In this document: positions 7,812 to 16,870 of the stretch, in pieces
Position numbering within the stretch: the stretch's first letter is position 1
Layout of the letters: the number at the start of each line of letters is the position of its first letter
Assembly: GCA_945865405.1 (NCBI GenBank)
Contig: CAMBDS010000018.1
Span: forward strand, 1 to 52,986
Direction: 5' to 3'
DNA from: Caldithrix abyssi DSM 13497
GTDB taxonomy: Bacteria; Electryoneota; AABM5-125-24; Hatepunaeales; Hatepunaeaceae
DNA: 52,986 bases
Notes under the pieces: model-generated
What the model was told of the DNA's origin: nothing
The model's database searches: none
Seen by the model: only the letters and a program-made list of their open reading frames with translations
Translations under genes and position numbers: made by a program

Positions 7812-8576
7812 TTAGATCAGCCCAATTGTCTCCGCCTTCACCCAACCTTGCCGCTCCTTACCTGCGGATATCTCAACCCACCCCTCTAACATCCTGACAA
7901 CCCTGACTTTCGAGCCTTCGTGAAGAGTAAAGAGCAATTTCCCGGAGCCGACCGCCGGAGCACTAAGCACCTCGGCTTCCGGCACGACAAACACAGCCAT
8001 GCGACCGACCGTCTCGTCGCGGGCCTTAAGCCAGATCAGTGAAAGATCAGCGACCAGAAGGAGTGCAAATAGAATCGCAACCGGCTTCATTTTGTTCGTC
8101 AGAGTTCCAAATCGAAATAGCCAACGCCTCGCAGCCAAGAGACCAAAAGTTAGCATCGAAAAAAGCACAGCAAGCCAGGTCAAAAACCCCGCCGAGAACC
8201 GGTCTCGCAACCGATCAAACCAATCCCAGACAGGCAAGCGCACCTGCTCATCAAGTTTATCGTCTATCCGGGCGCGCGCTATTTCAAGATTGACAGAAAT
8301 GTCCGGATCTCCGCTGGTTAGTTTGGTAGCTTTTTCCCAGTAGAGGATCGCTTCGCCCAACTCGCCCGTCTTGAAGTAGGCATTGCCGAGGTTGTAGTAC
8401 AGCTCGCCGTTGCCAAACCCAAGTCCTTCGACCTGCTTCCATTTGGTCAGCGCATCGGCAACATCTCCATCGAGATAGGCGCGATTCCCGGCTTCGAAAA
8501 GCAACTCAGCGTCGCCAGCGAGTGAGATGACCGGCAGTAAAAGAAGAATGATAGGAATCAAATTCAATAACTTCAT
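7812..8576 (-). CDS. batE: BatE-like TPR and SH3-type protein
   Basis: 254 residues with a signal peptide (LLNLIPIILLLLPVISLAGD), two or three TPR units (GNRAYLDGDVADALTKW; YYNLGNAYFKTGELGEAI), two membrane helices near residues 130-185, and a C-terminal bacterial SH3-like domain (SAPAVGSGKLLFTLHEGSKV...GWVKAETIG). This is the BatE architecture of aerotolerance operons: a periplasmic partner-binding protein anchored in the inner membrane. Its ATG overlaps the batD stop in ATGA (8576-8573), so translation is coupled. Last gene of the operon; the opposite-strand UbiA gene ends nine bases away. Confidence 0.85.
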   Translation of the reverse strand: MKLLNLIPIILLLLPVISLAGDAELLFEAGNRAYLDGDVADALTKWKQVEGLGFGNGELYYNLGNAYFKTGELGEAILYWEKATKLTSGDPDISVNLEIARARIDDKLDEQVRLPVWDWFDRLRDRFSAGFLTWLAVLFSMLTFGLLAARRWLFRFGTLTNKMKPVAILFALLLVADLSLIWLKARDETVGRMAVFVVPEAEVLSAPAVGSGKLLFTLHEGSKVRVVRMLEGWVEISAGKERQGWVKAETIGLI

Positions 8577-10405
8577 TTCAGTCGCTCCAGACTCGCGGCA
8601 GTCTCTTTGAAAAGGTTCATCAGCGACTCAATGTCTTGCAAAGTCTGCCCCGACCCACCAAACCGGATGCGGTCAGTCTCACCCAACAGCTGAACAGTCT
8701 GCTCAATCAATGACGGCTCAGCCCCAAGATCAGCAAGACGGCGGCGAACGAGGTCAATCGTCAGCCCTGCTGTCGGTTCATCGATAACCGCGCAGGTCAA
8801 TTCGGACAATCCTTTCGCGGCAGTCTCAGCTGCCTTTAACGCGTTTCGTTCGGCCGCAAATTTATCAGCCTCAAGCAATGCCTTCCGCATCGCTTCACTT
8901 GCTTTGCGACGCCTGACAAGAACTGGGTTTGCGTGAAGCTTTTCGATGTACTTCTCCCAGCCAATTCCACCGACAAAAGCAACCGGTGCCAGAGCGAGAA
9001 GGAAGAAAAAGAGCGGTGACCTGTAGGGCGGCACACTGTTGCGCGTTAAGGGGGTCGAGAGCGCCTTAACGAACCGGATATCGGAATCGAGAAGCGTCAC
9101 TTCGGCTGGCGATCTGCCGGAATAGTTGTTTTGCTCAGAACCGATTGCGGGGGTGATTGTCAGATCCAACCCTCCGCCAGAGACGGTTTTGTAGCTTCCA
9201 GCCCCCGGGTCATAATAGCTGAAATTGACGGGAGAGAGCTTGAATGAGCCGGAGCGGCGTGGGATGACGAGGTAGGTGAACGTTTTTTTTCCGCGCATCG
9301 CTTCACCGACGAGACTGACGTTATCTTCGACAGTCGGAGCAAACTGTTCGAAGCCGGATGGTAGCTCCAGCTTAGGCGCGTCTATTGATTTGAGGTAACC
9401 TCTTCCGCTTATCGCAACCTTGACCGTTATGGCGTCGTTCTGGGCAAGCTCCCGCTTGTCATAGGTGACGCTCATCTCCAATGAACCGACGTCACCGGAG
9501 AACGAGGCAGGTGCTCCGGCGGGAAAATCACGCACGTTAAGGGAAAGCGGATCTGAGGAAATCGACTGGGTGACGCGCTGGCCTCGACTGCCAAAAAACG
9601 GATCATCGAAGAACGAGTCGCGCCCACGTCTGCCTGGTCGTTCTATCGTGACATCGACGGTTAGCGGGTCTAAATTCAGGCTTCCTGACCGCGTCGGGAA
9701 AACTCCTATTTTACGGATAGTCGCAACCTTGTACGGTTGACCGCGTACTGTGACATCTTCCAACACCGGGCGAGCCGAGACGGGAAACTCCTCGATCCAG
9801 AATCCGGTCGCCTGAGGCAGCTTGGCGACCTCGTAGTTCAGCACGTTTACCCGTAAGTATAACTTGTAGGTCACAACGGCCATGTCGAGCTTCGTCAATG
9901 TCGATTTGTCCGTAACAGCAGTGAGGAAGACTTCCGGTAATTTGTCGCCTTGACCAGTCGGGGCTACAGCCTGATTTTGGTTGCCGCTGGCTTTGCCGGG
10001 AGTTGGGTTAACTTGTGGGTTATTGTTGGAGAGAACATCGAGCGAGACCGAGTTGGAGGAGATCGTCCGCCCTTTTAGCTTCAGGCTTGCCGGGCTGATC
10101 GTCACTGGACCGGGGCGCGTAGGTCGTAGGACATAGCTGAAAGTCTGCGACTTGGATACAGTCATGTTGATAATTTGGACGGAAGTCGATACGGATGGCC
10201 CGCCCACTACTTCAACTCCGTCGAAGTCGGGTGGGACAATGTCGGGCAGAGAGCCGGTGTAATCGGCTTGGATAGTATAGTTGATCCGCTCACCGACGCG
10301 AGGCGAGGGGTTATCGACAATTGCCGTCAATTTGATTGTATCGACTGCAAGAGCTGATAATGGGAGAGTAAATAATAGCAAAAAGAATAGCATGAACTTT
10401 TTCAT
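8573..10405 (-). CDS. batD: BatD-like oxygen-tolerance protein
   Basis: 610 residues starting at ATG 10405, where a signal peptide begins (KKFMLFFLLLFTLPLSALA); the longer frame from 10492 lies within batB/C and is rejected. The body is a series of immunoglobulin-like beta domains with the family phrase NPSPRVGERINYTIQADYTG and FSYVLRPTRPGPVTI, a Gly/Arg-rich SFFDDPFFGSRGQR segment, a single membrane helix near residue 485 and a cytoplasmic helical tail. BatD proteins are periplasmic scaffolds of the von Willebrand complex; their exact role is not established. Ten bases separate it from the upstream gene. Confidence 0.88.
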   Translation of the reverse strand: MKKFMLFFLLLFTLPLSALAVDTIKLTAIVDNPSPRVGERINYTIQADYTGSLPDIVPPDFDGVEVVGGPSVSTSVQIINMTVSKSQTFSYVLRPTRPGPVTISPASLKLKGRTISSNSVSLDVLSNNNPQVNPTPGKASGNQNQAVAPTGQGDKLPEVFLTAVTDKSTLTKLDMAVVTYKLYLRVNVLNYEVAKLPQATGFWIEEFPVSARPVLEDVTVRGQPYKVATIRKIGVFPTRSGSLNLDPLTVDVTIERPGRRGRDSFFDDPFFGSRGQRVTQSISSDPLSLNVRDFPAGAPASFSGDVGSLEMSVTYDKRELAQNDAITVKVAISGRGYLKSIDAPKLELPSGFEQFAPTVEDNVSLVGEAMRGKKTFTYLVIPRRSGSFKLSPVNFSYYDPGAGSYKTVSGGGLDLTITPAIGSEQNNYSGRSPAEVTLLDSDIRFVKALSTPLTRNSVPPYRSPLFFFLLALAPVAFVGGIGWEKYIEKLHANPVLVRRRKASEAMRKALLEADKFAAERNALKAAETAAKGLSELTCAVIDEPTAGLTIDLVRRRLADLGAEPSLIEQTVQLLGETDRIRFGGSGQTLQDIESLMNLFKETAASLERLK

Positions 10406-10415
10406 CTCTGATCCA

Positions 10416-12155
10416 TCACCAGTCTTTCTGCACTTTTTTCGGTTCGCCAAATTGCCGAATAAGCTTCTCTTTCTGAGCGTCATGCTCATCACTTTCCAAG
10501 GCTTGCAATAACTGCATCGCCTCTTCCTTGCTCATCTTGTTCTCTTCGCCCTCTTTCGGTTTTGGCTGTTCTGCTTTGGTGCTATCCTGTTGGCCAGTCT
10601 GAGCTTGCTGTTGCTGTTGATCCTTTTGGTCGTCTTTTTGTTGCTGTTGTTGCTGTTTTTGCTGTTGCTGTTGTTGCTTGGTCGAGTCCTGCCCGGACTG
10701 ACTCTGTTGTGGCTGTTGCTGCATCTGCATCTGTTTAGCGCGGAGAGCCATCTCAAGGTTGTGCTTGGCATCCTTATCAGCGCTATTCAACTTCAAAGAG
10801 TTCTTGTACGCCTTAACCGCATCGTCGTATTTCTGCCCCTCGAACATCGCGTTGCCGAGGTTGTACCAGGCGTCCGCCGCTAATTTGGGGTTCTTAGCCG
10901 CAGCTTTGTTAAACGCATCCGCCGCTTCAGGGAATTGTTGCAACCGATAGAGAGCCGTTCCAAGGTCATAGCGCAACTCCGGATTGTCTCCCCCCTTCTC
11001 GATCCCGGCAAGGAACTCCGTTAACGCTTTGTCGTATTCCTCTTTCTCATAGTGATCGATTCCCTTCGACGCAGATTGTCTCGGTGATTGAGCCATTGTC
11101 GGTGACGAAGCCATACCAAGCGTGAGAAATATCATTATCGCCGCCGCCAACTTCCTCAAGCGATACGGCGGAATAAGCTCCTCGATCAGCAACAATAGAA
11201 AGGCGAGCAATAACGGCCATTGGAACCGATCTTCGTAGTCGGTAAATTGTTTCTGCTCAAACTTCTGCTTGTCCATACCCATCAACTTTTCGTAAATACG
11301 CCGAAACTCGTCACCGGAAGGAACGTCACGGTAAAACTGACCGCCGGTCGCTTCGGCGATGTCGGTAAGAAGCTTCTCGTTCAACCGTGAAATGACGGTC
11401 CCCCCGCCTCGCTCGGTTTTGTAGCCAATGATTCGACCTACGGCGTCCTTTTCCGGTATCGGTGCCCCCGCTTGTGACGCCATGCCAATGGTGAAGATGA
11501 TGACTCCCTCTTTGGCTGCTTCTTTAGCCTGTTCGATAGCTCCATCCTCGTGATCTTCGCCATCGGTAATCAAGATGAGTGTCTTCTGAGCTTTACCCTC
11601 AACGCGAAATGCCCGGCGGGATTGATCGATTGCCTCACCGAGTGCCGTCCCTGGATGAGGGATCATGCCCGGTTCGAGAGCGTTAAGGACTGCGGCAAAT
11701 GCTCCGTAGTCAAGCGTCAATGGCACTTGCACGAACGCCACGCCAGCAAATGGCACCAGCGCAACGCGGTCGCCGCGCAACATCTGCAAAAGCCCGAGAA
11801 TCTCGTGACGCGCCTTCAATAAGCGATTGGGGGTGACATCCTCAGCCAACATCGATTTGGAGACGTCAAGCGCAATGACGACATCGGTACCTTCACGGGT
11901 CACTTCAATTATCCGGGTTCCCACTTGTGGCCCCGCAATTGCCAGTATTATCAACCCTAAAGCAATTACCAATAAAATACGTTTGGTTAACAATCGCAAC
12001 GGTGCTCTCTCCGGTAGAACCGAGTCGAGCATCACCGCCGAAGCCCAGTTCAGCGTCGCCTTCTTGCGCCACTGAAACTCATAAATCACAACAGCAACGA
12101 TGATCGGCATCATCCAGAACAGATGCAGGTATAGCGGATGAGCAAATCTGATCAC
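10416..12155 (-). CDS. batB: BatB/BatC fusion: vWA domain, TPR and Gln-rich tail
   Basis: Start GTG 12155 overlaps the batA TGA (GTGA) and has GGAG six bases upstream; the track start at 12227 lies inside batA. Residues 1-75 hold two membrane helices, then a von Willebrand A domain with an intact MIDAS (D97-V-S99-K-S101) and ILITDGEDHED. A third membrane segment near residue 330 leads to TPR units (YDLGTALYRLQQFPEAADAF; YNLGNAMFEGQKYDDAVKAY) and a glutamine-rich stretch encoded at about 10580-10740, ending in a charged tail. BatB and BatC are separate proteins in many species; here they are one 579-residue chain. It should bind divalent metal and act as a periplasmic adaptor activated by MoxR. 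Confidence 0.9.
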   Translation of the reverse strand: MIRFAHPLYLHLFWMMPIIVAVVIYEFQWRKKATLNWASAVMLDSVLPERAPLRLLTKRILLVIALGLIILAIAGPQVGTRIIEVTREGTDVVIALDVSKSMLAEDVTPNRLLKARHEILGLLQMLRGDRVALVPFAGVAFVQVPLTLDYGAFAAVLNALEPGMIPHPGTALGEAIDQSRRAFRVEGKAQKTLILITDGEDHEDGAIEQAKEAAKEGVIIFTIGMASQAGAPIPEKDAVGRIIGYKTERGGGTVISRLNEKLLTDIAEATGGQFYRDVPSGDEFRRIYEKLMGMDKQKFEQKQFTDYEDRFQWPLLLAFLLLLIEELIPPYRLRKLAAAIMIFLTLGMASSPTMAQSPRQSASKGIDHYEKEEYDKALTEFLAGIEKGGDNPELRYDLGTALYRLQQFPEAADAFNKAAAKNPKLAADAWYNLGNAMFEGQKYDDAVKAYKNSLKLNSADKDAKHNLEMALRAKQMQMQQQPQQSQSGQDSTKQQQQQQKQQQQQQKDDQKDQQQQQAQTGQQDSTKAEQPKPKEGEENKMSKEEAMQLLQALESDEHDAQKEKLIRQFGEPKKVQKDW

Positions 12156-13144
12156 GTTAAACTCCGTAGGATCAGACTCGAAGCCACAAACCCAAGCACC
12201 AGTGCCGCCAAAGCCGCCAGCGCCCATGGATAGAACAGCTCGGCGTAACGCCGGTAGGCGCGAATCTCAACCTTGATCTTCTCCATCCGGTCTATTTCTG
12301 CAAAGATTTCGCGTAGCTTATTCTCATTCGTCGCCCGGAAGTATTTACCCCCCGTACTCTGGGCAATCGACGTCAGAAGGCTCTCGTCGATAGATACCGG
12401 CACCTGCTGAAGAACCGTCCTGCCGAAAATATCGCGTCCCGGATACGGGGCTGTCCCGCGAGTGCCAACTCCGATGGTATAGACTCGCATACCGAGTGCT
12501 TGCGCCGCCTCTGCGGCTGTCGTCGGCGGCACCCCGTAATTGTTCTCACCATCTGTCATCAGGATCACGACTTTGGAGGGAGAGTTGCTACCCTTCAGAC
12601 GGTTCACGGCCGCGGCGAGCGCCGCCCCGATGGCAGTATTGTCGGCGTCGGCAAGACCGACCTCGACTTGATCGACAAGCTCCAACAAAATATCGTGATC
12701 GATGGTCAGGGGACATTGCGTAAAGGCTTGCTTGGCGAACAGCACAACTCCGATGCGGTCGTTCGGACGGGCATTGATGAACTCCTTGGCGACTTCTTTC
12801 GCCGCTCGAGCGCGGTCGGGCTTGAAGTCCTGCGCTAACATCGATGCCGAGATATCGAGCACCATTACAATGTCGATACCTTCGCTATGGACATCCTGTC
12901 CCTTGCTGATCGACTGTGGTCGGGCAAGCGCTATAGCGATCAGGAGTAACGCCGCTGTTTTCAGTGCAATCGGCAGGTAGCGCAGCCGGCTGCGGAATCC
13001 CGGTTTGCCGAGGCTCCGCAAAAGCTTCACTCTTGGTAAAACAACCGCTCCGTGGCGCTTGCGGTGTCTTAAGATAAAGAGCAAGACAACCAGCGGCGCG
13101 GCGATCCCTGTCAACAGAAACCAGGGTTGGGCGAAGAGGCTCAC
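12152..13144 (-). CDS. batA: BatA-like von Willebrand A membrane protein
   Basis: 330 residues from GTG 13144, coupled to the gene before by GTGA. Two membrane helices in the first 75 residues (PWFLLTGIAAPLVVLLF; ALKTAALLLIAIALA), then a vWA domain with MIDAS D97-I-S99-A-S101, TAIGAALAAAVNRL and ILMTDGENNYG, and a final membrane helix (ALAALAALVLGFVASSLIL). All metal-site residues are present, so metal-dependent protein binding is expected. Domain and gene order follow the moxR-DUF58-batA-batB-batD pattern. Confidence 0.92.
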   Translation of the reverse strand: MSLFAQPWFLLTGIAAPLVVLLFILRHRKRHGAVVLPRVKLLRSLGKPGFRSRLRYLPIALKTAALLLIAIALARPQSISKGQDVHSEGIDIVMVLDISASMLAQDFKPDRARAAKEVAKEFINARPNDRIGVVLFAKQAFTQCPLTIDHDILLELVDQVEVGLADADNTAIGAALAAAVNRLKGSNSPSKVVILMTDGENNYGVPPTTAAEAAQALGMRVYTIGVGTRGTAPYPGRDIFGRTVLQQVPVSIDESLLTSIAQSTGGKYFRATNENKLREIFAEIDRMEKIKVEIRAYRRYAELFYPWALAALAALVLGFVASSLILRSLT

Positions 13145-14088
13145 TTCGCCTCCGAAATTAACGGAACACGTTGCGGACGTGTCTTCTCGACAAATCCGAA
13201 CGCCATCTCAAGGCTTTTCTCGTGGTCGTGGGGCTGGGCGTTGAATTTTGCAAACTTGACAAAATCGGCGACAGTCAAGATCCTGCGCATCTGGCTGAAC
13301 AATTCCTCCTCGCGCGCCCACTTGCCGCGAACAGCGACCAACTCTTCTGTTGTCATCTCCGGTGCGTTGAAGTCGTAACTGCTTCCGAGATATTCCTTCA
13401 GGATGTCGGTCAACTCGCTGTGATACTCTTTCGGCTTGCCGTCCTGCCACAGTTTTTTGATCCGCAACTCTTCCAAGCGTCGCATCGCCAGAACGTCCGG
13501 TGGGATGGGCGGCGGGACATACTCGGGAACTTCACCTCGATCCCGACGACGTTTTTTCCACCAGAGATATGCCGCAATCGCCAGCCCCAACGCCACGACC
13601 CCACCGATCAGGTACGGTAGCATTTCCTTGAATGTCCACGGAAGCTTGACCGGAGGTCTAATGTCGCGAATAGACGACGTATCGGCTTCATCGACTACGC
13701 TCGTCACTTCTATCTGACCAGCATCAATCCAGATGGTATCATTGACGCCGTCCTGAACCGAGACAACGGGCAAATCGGGAAGGTCGATTTCTCCTGTTTC
13801 AAAGAGCGAGATTACGTAGCGAAAAGTCCTTCGCGAAAGTGTGTTGTCAAGCGTATCGATGCGGACAACCTCGGCGGGAGCAAAGCTTTCGTGAACCGGA
13901 AAATGGACAATCTCACCCGACTCTATCGGCACAGAAAGCGTCAACTCAATCGGATCGCCAACAGTGACTTTTCGTGGCTTAACATCGATCTGGGGGTCAC
14001 CAGCAAACGATGCTTTTGTGACGACCAAAACCGAAACAAAAGCCACCAAACTGAGAACTGAGAACTGAGAACTGAGAAATCTCCTCAC
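13141..14088 (-). CDS. BatD-like/DUF4381-like anchored protein, 315 aa
   Basis: GTG 14088 overlaps the DUF58 stop (GTGA). A putative signal peptide is largely encoded by a heptamer repeat, then comes a single immunoglobulin-like domain (DVKPRKVTVGDPIELTLSVP; FRYVISLFETGEIDLPDLPV), one membrane helix near residues 175-195 and a cytoplasmic region with a Pro-rich stretch (PEYVPPPIPPDV) and helices. The arrangement beta domain - helix - cytoplasmic tail resembles short BatD/DUF4381 proteins found between DUF58 and BatA. It probably supports assembly of the MoxR-vWA complex; no catalytic motif is seen. Confidence 0.75.
   Translation of the reverse strand: MRRFLSSQFSVLSLVAFVSVLVVTKASFAGDPQIDVKPRKVTVGDPIELTLSVPIESGEIVHFPVHESFAPAEVVRIDTLDNTLSRRTFRYVISLFETGEIDLPDLPVVSVQDGVNDTIWIDAGQIEVTSVVDEADTSSIRDIRPPVKLPWTFKEMLPYLIGGVVALGLAIAAYLWWKKRRRDRGEVPEYVPPPIPPDVLAMRRLEELRIKKLWQDGKPKEYHSELTDILKEYLGSSYDFNAPEMTTEELVAVRGKWAREEELFSQMRRILTVADFVKFAKFNAQPHDHEKSLEMAFGFVEKTRPQRVPLISEAK
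14051..14078. repeat. Perfect heptamer repeat (CTGAGAA)x4 in a coding N-terminus
   Basis: On the coding strand this is (TTCTCAG)x4, beginning seven bases after the DUF58 stop and spanning codons 4 to 13 of the BatD-like gene. Seven is not a multiple of three, so gain or loss of one unit would shift the reading frame. Confidence 0.9.
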
Positions 14089-15002
14089 CGCCTGCTCTCC
14101 CGCGACCTGAAGAACTTTATCAGTTCAATGATGTAAGGCTTTTCGACCGAGAGTTCGATCCGGTCGATCCGATTTGTCTTGAAAAATTGGCTTCGCTCAA
14201 GAGCCCTGACATTGGTCTCCCGGCTGAAGGTCTTGCGAAATTCTTCTGAACTCGTGTCTGCCCAGAAGTCTTCCCCGGTCTCCGGGTCGATCAACCTGAC
14301 GAGTCCCACGGGAGGCAGTTGCCTTTCGCGTGGGTCGAACAGCTCGATAGCGATCAGGTCATGCTTACGTCCGGCGATACGGACCGTTTTGTTCCAGTCG
14401 TCCCCCTCAAAGTCGCTGACCAGAAACAGCACCGAGCGCTTCTTTAAAGCATGCAACGCATAATCGACAGCACCCCCGACAGATGTCCCCTTCGACGTCG
14501 GCTGAAATGCAAGCGCATCGCGGATCAGGCGTAGGACGTGCCTTCGTCCCTTCTTTGGGGCGACAAAATGCTCGATTTTATCGGTAAAGAGTATCAACCC
14601 GACTTTGTCATTGTTCGTCAACGCGCAGAGTGCCAGTAACGCCGTTAGCTCTGCCGCGATCTCACGCTTAAGTGCGGTCTGAGTACCAAACTCTGTCGAG
14701 CCTGAGACATCGACCAACAGCATAATGTTCAGTTCGCGTTCTTCTTTGTAAATCTTGACAAACGGATGCCCCATCCGTGCTGAGACGTTCCAATCTATAG
14801 CCCGAATGTCGTCGCCGGGAGTATATTCGCGCACCTCGGCGAAGTCCATCCCCTGCCCCTTAAAGACAGAGTGATACCTTCCCGCGAAGACATCGTGGAC
14901 TTTCAGACGCGTTCGAAGCTCGAGGAGCTTCACTTTACGCAGAAGTTCCCGCGAGATCGGCTGCGTCCTCGTTGGCTGTTGTTGATCTGTTGTCGAATTC
15001 AT
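14085..15002 (-). CDS. DUF58 protein with vWA-type fold
   Basis: 305 residues from ATG 15002 (a TTG at 15005 is adjacent; no clear Shine-Dalgarno). Family hallmarks: FAGRYHSVFKGQGMDFAEVR, then REYTPGDDIRAIDWNVSAR, the DUF58 core, followed by a vWA-like segment with DVSGSTEFG and LFLVSDFEGDD. DUF58 proteins are encoded next to MoxR ATPases and are thought to be client or adaptor proteins of MoxR. It is separated from moxR here by the DUF1569 gene and a repeat pair. Confidence 0.92.
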   Translation of the reverse strand: MNSTTDQQQPTRTQPISRELLRKVKLLELRTRLKVHDVFAGRYHSVFKGQGMDFAEVREYTPGDDIRAIDWNVSARMGHPFVKIYKEERELNIMLLVDVSGSTEFGTQTALKREIAAELTALLALCALTNNDKVGLILFTDKIEHFVAPKKGRRHVLRLIRDALAFQPTSKGTSVGGAVDYALHALKKRSVLFLVSDFEGDDWNKTVRIAGRKHDLIAIELFDPRERQLPPVGLVRLIDPETGEDFWADTSSEEFRKTFSRETNVRALERSQFFKTNRIDRIELSVEKPYIIELIKFFRSRESRR

Positions 15003-15057
15003 CAAAATTATTGAATTTTCATCGATTATGTCTATTCAGGCAGCGTTCTGCTACTCA

Positions 15058-15145
15058 TTTTCCATCCCCGCGAAAGCGGGGATCCAGAATAAAATTATAT
15101 CAAAAGTATTACAATACTGGATTCCTGCTTTCGCAGGAATGGAAA
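15058..15145. repeat. Inverted pair of CCCCGCGAAAGCGGGG-type repeats
   Basis: The left unit (15058-15086) has the core TCCCCGCGAAAGCGGGGATC; the right unit (15117-15145) is in inverted orientation with the related core TTCCTGCGAAAGCAGGAATC. Arms differ in two compensated positions. Spacing of 30 bases gives a BIME-like inverted pair between DUF1569 and DUF58. Confidence 0.85.
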
Positions 15146-15170
15146 CTCTATACGGTAGTTTGCAATTCAC

Positions 15171-15632
15171 CTAAATTCCAAACTGCTTGAAGTGATGCTC
15201 CAAATGTCTGCCATGAATCAGACGCCATTTTGCAAGCGAGGTCAAACCAAATCCTTCGCTGACAGTCCTTCTGGACGGTTCCTTTGCTGCTGTTACCACA
15301 AATTTCTGTAATGTAGCTATCAGCGATTCTCTTTCCGTAACGAAGTCCCCTTCCGGCACCGGATGCCACACCTCTTTTTTTCCGTTCGGCAAACCCTTGG
15401 GCCATTTCGACATCAGGTCGAAAAAAATCCATTTACCGACAGTTCGCGTCAGGAAATTGCTCCGGTCGACTACCGTTACTTCTTCAAGGGACATTTCGAT
15501 AGCTCGACGCATGTGGCGCACCATTTCAGTCGAGTTCATCACGCCCCAAAGAGGGGTCGTCTCTTGAGTCAGATTACCCAATCTCTCCGAATAGCGAGCC
15601 AATTCACGTTCGTCGAGGAGCGGCTTATTCAC
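15171..15632 (-). CDS. DUF1569 / DinB-like protein
   Basis: 153 residues from GTG 15632, which overlaps the moxR TAG by one base (TAGTG). The sequence has WGVMNSTEMVRHMRRAIEMS and ends GRHLEHHFKQFGI, the family's terminal 'HHxxQFG' signature; the DinB-type four-helix fold usually binds a metal with scattered histidines (H near residue 38, and the terminal HxxHH). Enzymatic role unknown. It is not a standard member of MoxR-Bat operons, yet the tight junction implies co-translation with moxR. Confidence 0.8.
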   Translation of the reverse strand: MNKPLLDERELARYSERLGNLTQETTPLWGVMNSTEMVRHMRRAIEMSLEEVTVVDRSNFLTRTVGKWIFFDLMSKWPKGLPNGKKEVWHPVPEGDFVTERESLIATLQKFVVTAAKEPSRRTVSEGFGLTSLAKWRLIHGRHLEHHFKQFGI

Positions 15633-16624
15633 TAAGGGACTTCGATGTGGTCGAAGATGTCGCGTATCAAGTCGTCCGAGTTCACTTCATCTGCTTCCGC
15701 CTCGAACGTCACCATCACGCGGTGCCTTAAAACTTCGAAGCCTATCGCGCGGATGTCCTCCGGCGTCACGTAGCCCCGCTTCCGCAGGAACGCATGGGCG
15801 CGAGCCGCTTTGGCGAGGAAGATCGAAGCTCTGGGCGAAGCACCGTAGCGGATCTGGTCGCGCAGTTTGGTCAGCCCAAACTTACCCGGCTGACGTGTTG
15901 CACCGATGATATCGAGGATGTAGTTCTCGATTTTTTCATCCATATATATCTTATTGACGACTTTGCGCGCCTTCAGGATCTGCTCAGGATGAACGACCGC
16001 CCTGACGCCGTCGATACCCGATGTATCTCCTTGGCGCAAGATCTTTAGCTCGTCAGATCGTTCCGGGTAGTCAAGCACCACCTTGAACATAAACCTATCG
16101 ACCTGCGCTTCAGGTAGCGGGTAGGTTCCCTCCTGTTCAATCGGGTTTTGTGTCGCCATAACTAGGAACGGCGCCAGCAGGCCGAACGTCTCGTCGCCAA
16201 TCGTCACCTGACGTTCCTGCATTGCTTCAAGCAGTGCTGACTGCACCTTTGCCGGGGCGCGGTTAATTTCATCTGCCAGGATGAAATGAGCAAAAACAGG
16301 CCCTTTACGCACCTGAAAGACGCCGTCACGCTGATTGTAAATCAGCGTTCCAACGAGATCGGCAGGCAACAGATCGGGGGTGAACTGTATTCGGCGGAAC
16401 GAAGCATCGATGCAGCGCGCCACAGCCTTGACGGCGGTAGTTTTGGCAAGGCCGGGAACGCCTTCGAGCAAGATGTGTCCATCGGCGAGCAAGCCTATCA
16501 GCAGTCTTTCGACCATCCGGTGCTGGCCGACAATCGCCTTGCCTACTTCGCGCTCGATATCTTCGAGGAATTTCCCTTCGCGCTCAACCTCGGCGGAAAG
16601 GAGTTGAATCTCTTCGTGAGTCAT
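15632..16624 (-). CDS. moxR: MoxR-family AAA+ ATPase
   Basis: 330 residues. Walker A GVPGLAKT (residues 55-62), Walker B ILADEINRAP (Asp118, Glu119), sensor 1 MATQNPIEQEGTYPLPEAQ and arginine-finger region EAQVDRFMFK are intact, followed by the C-terminal lid (YGASPRASIFLAKAARAHA). MoxR ATPases remodel or load metal into vWA proteins; the partners here are the DUF58 and Bat proteins downstream. First gene of the operon; ATG 16624 has no strong ribosome site. Confidence 0.95.
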   Translation of the reverse strand: MTHEEIQLLSAEVEREGKFLEDIEREVGKAIVGQHRMVERLLIGLLADGHILLEGVPGLAKTTAVKAVARCIDASFRRIQFTPDLLPADLVGTLIYNQRDGVFQVRKGPVFAHFILADEINRAPAKVQSALLEAMQERQVTIGDETFGLLAPFLVMATQNPIEQEGTYPLPEAQVDRFMFKVVLDYPERSDELKILRQGDTSGIDGVRAVVHPEQILKARKVVNKIYMDEKIENYILDIIGATRQPGKFGLTKLRDQIRYGASPRASIFLAKAARAHAFLRKRGYVTPEDIRAIGFEVLRHRVMVTFEAEADEVNSDDLIRDIFDHIEVP

Positions 16625-16870
16625 CTTAACTAATGTTAAATGGGTGTGATTTTACTGAATTGCTTCCAAGGTTCTGATAATCATGACTTATTTCGATATG
16701 TTAATCATATATTACCAGTCAACCGATAGATTATCATCGTTTACCATCATACGATTTTCCCCCCTCTGCGGTTCCATACTCTCTAAACACGAATCTGGAG
16801 TGTATATTAATAATGCCTTGAATGCAAGCTTTTTCCTGATAAACTTAAGACTTCGAAGAGTCAGAAGAAT
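16625..16870. other. AT-rich divergent spacer between moxR and rluD-like gene
   Basis: This 246-bp spacer is clearly more AT-rich than its flanks, as expected for back-to-back promoters. A leftward TTGACT (16717-16722) stands 18 bp from TATCGA (16693-16698); a rightward TATATT occurs at about 16802. Both are weak matches, so they are noted but not called separately. Confidence 0.4.

Noticed and set aside
10590-10883. 97-aa Leu-rich plus-strand frame
   Set aside because: It is the antisense reading of the CAG/CAA-rich Gln tract of BatB/C.
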